Notes under the pieces: generated by a model
Seen by the model: the letters and a program-made list of their open reading frames with translations, nothing else
Told to the model about the DNA's origin: nothing
The model's database searches: none
DNA from: Puteibacter caeruleilacunae
GTDB taxonomy: Bacteria; Bacteroidota; Bacteroidia; Bacteroidales; Prolixibacteraceae
Length of the DNA: 64,000 bases
Assembly (NCBI GenBank): GCA_005217565.1
Contig: SJCO01000012.1
Location: 1 to 64,000, forward strand
Reading direction: 5' to 3'
Part shown: positions 1 to 7,369 of the stretch, one piece after another
How the letters are laid out: each line of letters starts with the position of its first letter
Numbering within the stretch: position 1 is the stretch's first letter
Made by a program: the position numbers and the translations under genes

Positions 1-106
1 TACCCGACTTTCTATCTCGAAAATCCGTAAACTCAAACTTCGAAATCAGCCCAAAAAAATTGGCCTCTTCATTTCCTCACTGAACGTCTTGCTGTAAAAG
101 CGGGTG

Positions 107-138
107 CAAATATAGAGCTTCACCCCTATCACACCAAA
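107..138 (-). promoter_or_regulatory. Strong Bacteroidota-type promoter reading out of the left edge
   Basis: On the minus strand a TTTG -33 box (135-138) is followed after exactly 20 nt by the -7 box TATATTTG (107-114). This matches the Bacteroidota primary-sigma consensus TTTG-N19/20-TAnnTTTG. Transcription would start near position 100 and leave the window. The first 100 nt hold no ORF beyond a few codons, so the product has a long untranslated leader or is an RNA. The -7 box followed by CACCCGC resembles rRNA-operon leaders I remember from this phylum, but the target gene is not visible. Confidence 0.6.
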
Positions 139-647
139 TCTTTTTACGTCTTTTTTCAGACCTTTTTCCTAACTAACTCTGTATCTGAGAGAAAAAATAC
201 ACAGAAAATTTGAATGGTAATTCGGACCTTTCATTATTCTAAAAACATACACAATATATTATAATAGGAACACCAAAATAATGAAACCGAAGCAAGGAAA
301 ACGGCTACACCTGGAGACAGGAATCTGCAAAAAAAGTACTCGAAACACCAAAAATTGTTGCTAAAACAAGAAAAAGCTACTTCTGAAAAACGGAAAAAAG
401 GAGAACGAAGACCGAAATCCACCTTCAAAAAGCTACAAAAAGGAATCTCAAACTCGAAAAAATGCTTCTTTAAATCCGAAAAAAGGAGTTTCAAAAAAGG
501 ATTTTCCTCTGATCAGAAGGATATATCGGGTCATATTTCCTCTTTAAATCTTAAAATAATCGCAAATTCAAGACAGAAATAAAACCTCAAAAGTGAATTT
601 TACTTCATAAAACAACACCAATAATTCGTAAAAAAGAGAAATACCGT
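139..647. other. Gene-free AT-rich region downstream of the Ter operon
   Basis: No convincing gene is present. From about 240 to 580 the plus strand is strongly purine-rich, with recurring runs such as GAAAAAAGGAG and two copies of AAAAAGCTAC (near 370 and 426). The two overlapping ORFs here (75 codons plus, 86 codons minus) look compositional: lysine/serine-rich on one strand and phenylalanine-rich on the other, with no recognisable domain. I see no terminator with a clear T-run for the minus-strand operon ending at 648. Confidence 0.5.
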
Positions 648-1463
648 CTAACTGAACATCGATTTTAATCCTTCTAAAATCTGAACCGAAGCAGTAACAC
701 CTTCATTTTTACAAATAATTACATCATATTCCCTATGCAAACCCTGTTCAAAGATCTCACCATGTCCAGGGATATATGCTTTCTGGGCATTAACTAAGAG
801 TGGAAGGTCCAACAGAGAGTCGCCAGCCGCAATATATCTTGATTCTCCCAAACATTCGCACACATATTTAATTGCATCACCTTTGGATATGAAATGCGGC
901 ATAAAATAGAGTTTCCGTCCTTGTAAAGACAACCTCCAATCGTCTTTAGAAAAACACTTACGAAGATCATTGATTTGAGCCAATGAGGTTTGCGACATAT
1001 CTAGTACACAATAGATGAATACATCTTCAGCTTCACGTATCTTTAGAACCTGATCCTTACTAAAAAAATCTTTTAACAAGACTTTAATATCAGCGATGGA
1101 TGGTGAACTTTGTTGTACCAATTTATTAATTCTATGTTGCCATTTCAAATCAGGTTTTCCATCAATTAATACTTTAGCTCCGTTTGTGGTGATAGCATAC
1201 CGCGGATTAATATTCCAATCTGCGAACTGAATGCGCCTGTATTGCTCCTCCGTTCGAGTGGTAACCGGAACAAAATGATGCTGTGAATTGAATTCCTGGA
1301 GTAGCTTAATAACACCCGGATGAATATAACTAAGTGGTTTACCTTGGTAATATTCAATAATCTTAAGCTGTTCAGATTTAATTTTAACGGCCGACCGATA
1401 GTGTCTAGCGATAAAATTCTCAGAATATATCAAGGTTTGATCCAGATCACTTGCAAAAATCAT
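648..1463 (-). CDS. HAD-superfamily phosphatase of the Ter biosynthetic module
   Basis: This 271-residue cytoplasmic protein has the N-terminal HAD nucleophile motif DLDQT (Asp6, Asp8), a Thr-containing motif II near residue 88 (VTTRTEEQ) and a C-terminal motif IV GDSLLD. That layout, with the cap inserted between motifs II and III, is typical of Cof/sucrose-phosphatase-like HADs. It is the last gene of the minus-strand operon, and its ATG overlaps the stop of the StiP/PELOTA gene by four bases (ATGA), implying translational coupling. In Ter-associated clusters such HADs are thought to dephosphorylate a nucleoside-like intermediate; that role is inferred from context. The family call is firm and the substrate is unknown. 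Confidence 0.85.
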   Translation of the reverse strand: MIFASDLDQTLIYSENFIARHYRSAVKIKSEQLKIIEYYQGKPLSYIHPGVIKLLQEFNSQHHFVPVTTRTEEQYRRIQFADWNINPRYAITTNGAKVLIDGKPDLKWQHRINKLVQQSSPSIADIKVLLKDFFSKDQVLKIREAEDVFIYCVLDMSQTSLAQINDLRKCFSKDDWRLSLQGRKLYFMPHFISKGDAIKYVCECLGESRYIAAGDSLLDLPLLVNAQKAYIPGHGEIFEQGLHREYDVIICKNEGVTASVQILEGLKSMFS

Positions 1464-2572
1464 TTAAGAACTTTTTTAATTAATCCACAACACGAATAAC
1501 TCATATTGTTGTACTCAACAATTTCAATTTCCTTCTCTTCTGCCAATTGAAGTATATGCCCTAACAAGTGTCTCTTTTCGGGATGAATCAATATTTTCCA
1601 AGGCACTCTTCGCAATAATACACGAGTCGTTTCTCCCACTCCAGGCTTAATCATGTTGACGTCCTCAATACCATATTCACATGATATCCGAAGCACCGAA
1701 TTTAGTCCCTCCCAGGTAACCTGATTCAACAACCTGGTTTCAGCTTGTTTCATATAGTTTTTCACCACACCTTCAACATTCGAAAACTGATCTTCAATGT
1801 TCTTTATAAACTCCAGTGAACGATCATCATTCTTTAAATCTTTGTAATACCTGGCTCCATGAAAATCATCAGGACCAATGATATCCACACGATGAAAGGT
1901 GCGACTCACCAAGCCTGATATCGTTGAATTTAAACAAGCCGATGGAATAAGAAAATCATCATAAGTAGCGGAAATCTCTGCGCAATAACCAGGATCAGCT
2001 AATACCGCCAATTCATCTCCAATTTTTGTACCATGGCTCTCATTAAACTCTTTAAGAGCTTTCTTTAGCTCTCGTGTAATGGCTCCTTTTCCTGTCCAAC
2101 CATCAAAAAACAATAGTGACTGATCCTCGTGTTGCTTCAAAATATAACGAAGGGCATTTTTATCGATTCCTTTGCCACGAATGATTGAAATAGAATAATG
2201 CGGCACATCAATACCATAGCGATACTTAAGATAGCGATATACCAATACTCCTATTGGCGTTCCGGCTCTTGCCAATGATACAATGGTTAGCTCACGGCCT
2301 TTTAATTGCCAGGCCTTTTCAGCGACAATTCCTACTAGAGTAGCCACTTGAGCTGCGTCTTCCTCTAGTGACGCCTGGTAAAGATCCATGTATTTTTGAG
2401 AAGGAACATATTCAATTGGCAACATTTCCGAATAGTGTGTTCCATTTTGTATAGCCATCTCCCTTTCCTGAGTGGATTGTTCTTTCACCAATGAACCAAT
2501 ATCCTTGAGAACAAAAGTTACGTAAGAATCGGGATAGGATCCTTTCATATTTGGTTTTGCTAAACGGCACAT
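1460..2572 (-). CDS. StiP-family protein (PRTase-like core with PELOTA-like C-terminus)
   Basis: This 370-residue protein belongs to the family annotated as 'cysteine protease StiP'. Its motif LLFFDGWTGKGAI (about residues 153-165) resembles the PRPP-binding loop of type I phosphoribosyltransferases, and comparative genomics has reinterpreted the family as PRTase-like. The last 80 residues (GETTRVLLRRVPWKILIHPE onward, then an Ala/Glu-rich helix and VEYNN) match a PELOTA-type RNA-binding domain. It lies 6 bp after the TRSP phosphoribosyltransferase and overlaps the HAD gene by four bases. ATG at 2572 is used; Met9 is an alternative start. The proposed role is glycosyl or ribosyl transfer in making a modified nucleoside. 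Protease activity is doubtful and has not been shown here. Confidence 0.8.
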   Translation of the reverse strand: MCRLAKPNMKGSYPDSYVTFVLKDIGSLVKEQSTQEREMAIQNGTHYSEMLPIEYVPSQKYMDLYQASLEEDAAQVATLVGIVAEKAWQLKGRELTIVSLARAGTPIGVLVYRYLKYRYGIDVPHYSISIIRGKGIDKNALRYILKQHEDQSLLFFDGWTGKGAITRELKKALKEFNESHGTKIGDELAVLADPGYCAEISATYDDFLIPSACLNSTISGLVSRTFHRVDIIGPDDFHGARYYKDLKNDDRSLEFIKNIEDQFSNVEGVVKNYMKQAETRLLNQVTWEGLNSVLRISCEYGIEDVNMIKPGVGETTRVLLRRVPWKILIHPEKRHLLGHILQLAEEKEIEIVEYNNMSYSCCGLIKKVLK

Positions 2573-2578
2573 AAATAA

Positions 2579-3820
2579 TCAGGATTTACAAAAAACAACA
2601 TGTTTATAACTATAAGCGCATTTATCCAAAGCTTGTAAAAGGCCAGCAATTTGGTTCGGAACTAAAGTATGCTCAAAAAACAGTACTACCTCATCACAAT
2701 CCTGAGTGTTGATGTTATAAAGATATTCCACCCGATTAGCATCATAGGGTGCATTAAAGGATAATGACTTTTTAATACCATATAGTTCTTCATTATTGGG
2801 GATTATCGGGCTTCTAGTCGTGGCATTACAAAAGTTACTACCCGAAAGATTCTCGGCACATTTCATTGGTACATACATAAACTCACCAGTACCAATCACA
2901 GACCGTTTGTCTCCTCTAAGGTGAGGTTTTAAGATAGCAACAATTTTGTTGACAGCCTTCTGCATTTGCCCTCGTTCTTGGCTATTGATTCCATTTTTTG
3001 CTGTTAATGCAGTATCGTTTGGCAATTGACAATTATGAAATTGCCATCCATTCGCTTTAGCATTATATTCGTTCGTATCACTTTCGTTATGACCTCCAAC
3101 CATATTACTGCGAATATTTATAGCTCCAATTTCACCACGAATGAGTGAGTAAAAATTGATTTGAACATCCTGATCTTTGCAATACTGCTTGTAGGCTGAG
3201 GTATTTTCTCCATTTCGCCAATCCAAGAAGGTAAATATATGGTAGCTTTTGCCTGGGTAATAATGCTCTATCTCGTCAATGATATTGCGTATCGTTTTGC
3301 CCGTTGTCACTTCATCATCAACAATCAATATCTCTTCAGCATCTTTAAGCCAAGTTTCATCCTGCAAGAAAAACAATTGCTCTGTTGCATGACTATGTTC
3401 TTCCTTAAATTCAAAGGCAAATCTGGCATCTTTTACTGAATCTCGAGTCGTATGCACATAGTTTACATCACCCTCAAAGTAATCAAAAACCGCATGCCCC
3501 ATAGCTGTGGCTGTCTCTGCAAAACCGATAACCAGAGTTTTATTCGTACAAATTAATCGACCATCCTTATTAACTTGTAATTTTCTACCTTGATTGAACT
3601 GTTCCACCAAACTGCCACAGGCCTCAAATAAAACGCTTGGTTGAATAGGTATATGTTTGGCCAAAAGTTTACTCACGAATAGAAAGTTTCGTTTTTGATT
3701 GTTCTTCCTGACCGCCATTTCAAACAGCTCACACCAACTTTCTCTGGCAGAATCTATGATCAAGTTCAGGTCTCCATATGACGATATTGGTATTCTGAGC
3801 TTACTGGAAGAGTGATTCAT
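2579..3820 (-). CDS. Phosphoribosyltransferase with C-terminal TRSP domain
   Basis: The N-terminal half is a type I phosphoribosyltransferase with the classic PRPP loop ILIVDDEVTTGKT, preceded by an orotate-PRTase-like strand (LVIGFAETATAMG). The C-terminal third carries the TRSP signature (FCNATTRSPI) typical of Ter-associated PRTases. The ATG at 3820 (413 aa) is chosen. A GTG at 3859 and an ATG at 3835 are in frame but overlap the upstream aldolase gene further; even 3820 overlaps it by 20 bp. It sits between the aldolase and the StiP/PELOTA protein, so three consecutive genes encode module enzymes. PRPP-dependent glycosidic bond formation is the likely chemistry, with an unknown base. Confidence 0.83.
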   Translation of the reverse strand: MNHSSSKLRIPISSYGDLNLIIDSARESWCELFEMAVRKNNQKRNFLFVSKLLAKHIPIQPSVLFEACGSLVEQFNQGRKLQVNKDGRLICTNKTLVIGFAETATAMGHAVFDYFEGDVNYVHTTRDSVKDARFAFEFKEEHSHATEQLFFLQDETWLKDAEEILIVDDEVTTGKTIRNIIDEIEHYYPGKSYHIFTFLDWRNGENTSAYKQYCKDQDVQINFYSLIRGEIGAINIRSNMVGGHNESDTNEYNAKANGWQFHNCQLPNDTALTAKNGINSQERGQMQKAVNKIVAILKPHLRGDKRSVIGTGEFMYVPMKCAENLSGSNFCNATTRSPIIPNNEELYGIKKSLSFNAPYDANRVEYLYNINTQDCDEVVLFFEHTLVPNQIAGLLQALDKCAYSYKHVVFCKS

Positions 3821-4916
3821 AAGATTGATCTTCATTAAATACACCAAACAAGCGAGCACGCTTCAAAACTTTCTCGGCCCAATATTGGTGAGGTTTATAT
3901 TCGTTCATTTTATTAGCAAATTGACTGCTCAAGACTCCATGAAGGAATCCTTGATCTGAGATAATAGCCAAAGCATCCTGATAATCTTCATAGGAGATAA
4001 CATGATTGGATTGAATAGGAACCAATTGAGATGGGTGAATGGCTGTTTTTCCCCACAAACCATTAACCATATCCAACCGCACTTCTTCAAGTAATTTCTT
4101 TTGCGAGGGATGTTTCAATAACTCTAAAGCATTATTAGATTTTCGAAACTCCTTTTCAGGAAAAAACTCCCAAACACCTCCTGAAACAACATAAGACGCT
4201 TCATTGCGACAAAAGAAATTAACGATATCACCAATAAAATCCTTCATTATTAACACGTCATAAATTGTATGATTCACGTTTCGTCGCATTCGATACAATC
4301 CTAATAAGTCAGTTAATCCAATTCGGATATTGAGGATGTCTTCGCGATTGTTGTCAAATACCTTCTTTAATTTCTGCAGTGATACAATCCTTTGCTCTCT
4401 TTCAATAATTTCACTTCCCTCTAATATAGGACAGGCGTATAATGGCGTAGAGCAGCCCTGTCTAATATTTTTGAAATTGGAAAAATATAAATCTGCAACC
4501 TTAGTATCAAATTTTGGAAATATAAATCCTGTTATCAAATCCAATATCTCGGCAAATTCACATCCAATTTCCTGTAGGTGTTCAGGAGATCGCACCCTGA
4601 TAAATAAGAGTGGCAGATTAGTTATTACTTCTGAATCACATAGCTGTCTCAACTCTTTAAGCTGCGACAACAATTTCTTTTGAGCCATAGCCACCTGATT
4701 GTCCCCAATCGCATCTTCAAGACAAAATACAATAGCTTTAATATTGACATTGCTTTGAATAAACTTTATCAGCCCCCCTCTAGTAGCCGGATAATACAAC
4801 AAAGCGCCCAAAGCATGTTCCAATAAACCTTTTTCTGAATATTTATCAAAATCACCGGGAGGTATGTAAAAAACCTCCTTCGTTTCTTCCCGGGATAGAT
4901 AGTCAAAATACCTCAA
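3801..4916 (-). CDS. HpcH/HpaI aldolase / citrate-lyase-beta-like protein
   Basis: This 371-residue TIM-barrel lyase is of the HpcH/HpaI-CitE type. Visible features are the metal-site stretch VFCLEDAIGD, the Arg strand LLFIRVRSPEH, and IRIGLTDLLGLYRMRRN (below 20 residues) lining the substrate pocket, plus GLWGKTAIHPSQ near the C-terminus, which is characteristic of CitE-like proteins. No ATG is available: the frame is closed by a TAA five codons upstream, and the only plausible start is TTG at 4916. It is the first gene of the biosynthetic module, 107 bp downstream of the TerD gene across a stem-loop. The family usually performs retro-aldol or Claisen chemistry; the substrate is unknown. Confidence 0.83.
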   Translation of the reverse strand: MRYFDYLSREETKEVFYIPPGDFDKYSEKGLLEHALGALLYYPATRGGLIKFIQSNVNIKAIVFCLEDAIGDNQVAMAQKKLLSQLKELRQLCDSEVITNLPLLFIRVRSPEHLQEIGCEFAEILDLITGFIFPKFDTKVADLYFSNFKNIRQGCSTPLYACPILEGSEIIEREQRIVSLQKLKKVFDNNREDILNIRIGLTDLLGLYRMRRNVNHTIYDVLIMKDFIGDIVNFFCRNEASYVVSGGVWEFFPEKEFRKSNNALELLKHPSQKKLLEEVRLDMVNGLWGKTAIHPSQLVPIQSNHVISYEDYQDALAIISDQGFLHGVLSSQFANKMNEYKPHQYWAEKVLKRARLFGVFNEDQSYESLFQ

Positions 4917-4945
4917 TTCTTCAACATGTTAAATATCAAACAGTA

Positions 4946-4982
4946 AATCCCTTTCACAAAGAAAAACTTTATGAAAGGGATT
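4946..4982 (-). terminator. Stem-loop between the TerD gene and the aldolase gene
   Basis: An 11-bp perfect inverted repeat (AATCCCTTTCA at 4946-4956 with TGAAAGGGATT at 4972-4982) continues into an inner AAAG/CTTT pairing around an A5 loop. On the minus strand it is followed by TACTGTTTG rather than a clean T-run. It is therefore more likely a partial terminator, attenuator or RNA-processing site separating the Ter genes from the biosynthetic module. Confidence 0.5.
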
Positions 4983-5023
4983 ATCTTTTATGCTAAAACA
5001 TTTACAGTTATAAAATACTGCAT

Positions 5024-5602
5024 TTATACATTAACACCATATGCCTTACAAACAGCTTCAAGTCCGCCCTGGTAACCACTGCCAATAGCTGCAAATTTCC
5101 ATTCGCCATTGTGTTTATATATTTCACCAACAATCAGAGCTGTCTCGATTGAGAAATCTTCCCCCAAATCGTAACGCAGTAATTCTTCATTTTTGGCATC
5201 ATCTACTACACGAACAAAGGCATTACTAACCTGTCCGAAATTCTGATTTCTGGCAGCAGCATCATGAATTGTGATTGAGAAGGCTATTTTCTCAACGTCT
5301 GAAGGAATTTTACCCAAGTCAATCTTAATCTGCTCATCATCACCTTCACCTTCACCAGTTCTATTGTCACCTGTATGAATAATAGCTCCATTAGCACCCG
5401 TCGTATTGTTGAAAAATACCATGTCGCTATCACTACGTACTTTACCGGAAGCATTCAGGATAAAACCACTAGCATCCAGATCAAAGTCACTTTCACCATC
5501 GTACTTATTAACATCCCAGCCAAGACCTATCAGTATATTATTCAATCCTGCATTTGTCTTGGTCAAATCCATTTTTTGACCTTTTGTAAGATTTACAGCC
5601 AT
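5024..5602 (-). CDS. terD: TerD-family stress protein
   Basis: At 192 residues it has exactly the length of classical TerD/TerE. It starts with [15 protein letters not shown], has GLGWDVN and a FDLDAS strand, and carries the acidic Ca2+-binding signature [15 protein letters not shown] around residues 77-91, ending with the [20 protein letters not shown] block. TerD proteins are cytosolic Ca2+-binding beta-sandwich proteins tied to tellurite, oxidative and phage stress, apparently acting at the inner face of the membrane. It lies 2 bp downstream of a second TerD paralogue and is followed by a stem-loop and the biosynthetic module. The family is certain; TerD versus TerE cannot be decided. Confidence 0.93.
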   Translation of the reverse strand: MAVNLTKGQKMDLTKTNAGLNNILIGLGWDVNKYDGESDFDLDASGFILNASGKVRSDSDMVFFNNTTGANGAIIHTGDNRTGEGEGDDEQIKIDLGKIPSDVEKIAFSITIHDAAARNQNFGQVSNAFVRVVDDAKNEELLRYDLGEDFSIETALIVGEIYKHNGEWKFAAIGSGYQGGLEAVCKAYGVNV

Positions 5603-5604
5603 AT

Positions 5605-6210
5605 CTATTTGTATTTATTAACTATTGATTGAATTTCTGTATCGTTAGTACCTTGTCCTATTGCATTGAACTTCCACTCGCCACCATGACGGTAAATTTC
5701 GCCTGCAATTAATGCGGTCTTATTCTTGTAATCGTCACTTAATTTATAAATAATCAACTCCTTACCTGTCTTCTTGTCCAGTATTCGAATGAACGCATTT
5801 TTAATCATCCCAAAATGTTGCTTGCGCTTCAGGCAATCATAAATATTAACAACGAACACCAATTTGTGAATATGTCCTGGTACTTTTTTCAATGATACAT
5901 TAATTACTTCATCATCACCGTCACCATCACCAGTAAGATTATCGCCTAAATGCTGTACCGATTTACATTTTGACTTTAGGTTTCCGAAATAGATTAAATG
6001 TTTTATAGATGCCAGTTTATCGTTTTCATCCAACATTAAGACCGAAGCATCACAATCAATATCTGCTCCTCCGGCCCCAAAGATTTTACTTAATAAACCA
6101 CCACCACCGGCACCTACAGCATCCCAACCCAAGCCGACATGTACTCTGTCAAGAGAATCGCCTTTTTTGGTTAAATCAATCCTTTGTCCTTTTGTAAGAT
6201 TTATTGCCAT
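5605..6210 (-). CDS. TerD-family protein with glycine-rich insertion
   Basis: This 201-residue TerD paralogue starts [18 protein letters not shown] and keeps the calcium-site block [15 protein letters not shown] and the C-terminal [19 protein letters not shown] block. Between GLGWD and DIDCDAS it carries an insertion, [16 protein letters not shown] (about residues 33-48), absent from its neighbour. The inserted segment is amphipathic, and a similar GGLLGKLFSS occurs in the adjacent TelA protein. It lies 5 bp from telA and 2 bp from the other TerD gene, so the three are surely co-transcribed. It may act with its neighbour as a hetero-oligomeric Ca2+-responsive scaffold (inference). Confidence 0.92.
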   Translation of the reverse strand: MAINLTKGQRIDLTKKGDSLDRVHVGLGWDAVGAGGGGLLSKIFGAGGADIDCDASVLMLDENDKLASIKHLIYFGNLKSKCKSVQHLGDNLTGDGDGDDEVINVSLKKVPGHIHKLVFVVNIYDCLKRKQHFGMIKNAFIRILDKKTGKELIIYKLSDDYKNKTALIAGEIYRHGGEWKFNAIGQGTNDTEIQSIVNKYK

Positions 6211-6215
6211 GTTGT

Positions 6216-7337
6216 TTACTTTTTAAATTTATCAAGAATACTGTTTTGCAATTCGTGCAACTTCTGGGTACCCTCATCACGTTGTCGCTTATTTTCTTCT
6301 TCAATTGCTTTGGTTTCTTCGATTCCCTGTAGAATCGTTTGCCAAGTCTCCTGCAATGTTTCAAGTTTAACACTTCCCCCTTGTAATTGAGCTATCTGGG
6401 CACTTTGTGATGCTGTATTTTGTGCATTGCGCAATAACAACTCATTGGTTGCATTATCCAGCGCTTCCATCGAATCAGCTACAAGCTTTTGCTTTTTTAG
6501 GGCAATAGCCTGTACCAAACCATTCTTAAATACCGGTATTGTTACAACAAAAGCACTTTGCATCTTACCCAATAGTTTATAATTACCCTTTTGGATCATG
6601 CGAATCTGTGGTGCTGTTTGCAAAGCAACAACCTTACCCATCTCTAAGTCATAAACGCGTTGTTCAAGCAGCTCAATACTGTTCTTCATGTTTTCAAGGT
6701 TCACGACATCAAGCTGGGAACCAGTTTGCGCATTAGCCTCCAATCGAGGTAACTCATCATTTTTAAGGTGCGCCAATATCATGTTACCACCAACAATGTA
6801 TTTCTCTAGCTCTTCGTAATAGATAAAGTTGCGGTTATAAAGGTCCTCTAACACTTTGTTTGACTGACCAATTTGAGACTGATACTTGGTTACCTCTCTA
6901 TAAATCTTATCAATTTCGCCACCTATAGTTTGATATTTAGCCAATATCTTCTCAATCATCTTTTTGGTACTTGAAAACAACTTACCCAGTAAGCCACCTT
7001 TTTTCTCTTCAAAATCCTTAGGATCAAAAGTATTCATCAACTTGGCTAATTGCTTCAGCATAAAAGCAGAATCTTCCAAGTCACTTTTACGCACCTGATT
7101 AAGAATTTTATCGGAGAAGCCACTAATTTCTAAAGCTGGTTTAGATCCATATTCCAAGATGGTGGCATGATCACGAATATCTATCTGGTTAGATATTTTT
7201 TGCACTTCAGGTGATTTCGACAACTCATTTTGAATTCGGGCCACCACATTATCAATTTCCTGTTGAGGATTATCGATAATAATGATTTCTCCATTTTCGT
7301 CGACTCTTTTTTCTATTAAAGTTCTATCTGTTTCCAT
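6216..7337 (-). CDS. telA: TelA / toxic anion resistance protein (YceH-like)
   Basis: This 373-residue, largely alpha-helical protein of the TelA family (PF05816) is recognised by the central block LAHLKNDELPRLE followed by RVYDLEMGKVVALQTAPQIR and by the conserved VTIPVFKNGLVQAIALKKQK segment. Long coiled coils run through roughly residues 125-230 and 310-373. There is no signal peptide or membrane segment, so it is cytosolic or peripheral. TelA proteins accompany TerD proteins in tellurite and envelope-stress operons, but their biochemical action is unknown. The gene follows the YceG-like gene (32 bp gap) and precedes the TerD pair. The GGLLGKLFSS motif near residue 112 echoes the insertion in the adjacent TerD paralogue. 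Confidence 0.92.
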   Translation of the reverse strand: METDRTLIEKRVDENGEIIIIDNPQQEIDNVVARIQNELSKSPEVQKISNQIDIRDHATILEYGSKPALEISGFSDKILNQVRKSDLEDSAFMLKQLAKLMNTFDPKDFEEKKGGLLGKLFSSTKKMIEKILAKYQTIGGEIDKIYREVTKYQSQIGQSNKVLEDLYNRNFIYYEELEKYIVGGNMILAHLKNDELPRLEANAQTGSQLDVVNLENMKNSIELLEQRVYDLEMGKVVALQTAPQIRMIQKGNYKLLGKMQSAFVVTIPVFKNGLVQAIALKKQKLVADSMEALDNATNELLLRNAQNTASQSAQIAQLQGGSVKLETLQETWQTILQGIEETKAIEEENKRQRDEGTQKLHELQNSILDKFKK

Positions 7338-7369
7338 ATGATTAACTTCGAAGGGGTTATAAAATTATC

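Noticed and set aside
234-582. Two overlapping small ORFs on opposite strands in the first 600 bp
   Set aside because: Their residue content simply reflects a purine-rich tract: Lys/Ser on one strand and Phe on the other.
1460-2572. StiP protein as an active cysteine protease
   Set aside because: The sequence shows a PRPP-loop-like motif and a PELOTA-like C-terminus. I could not identify a Cys/His catalytic pair, so the protease label is kept only as a family name.
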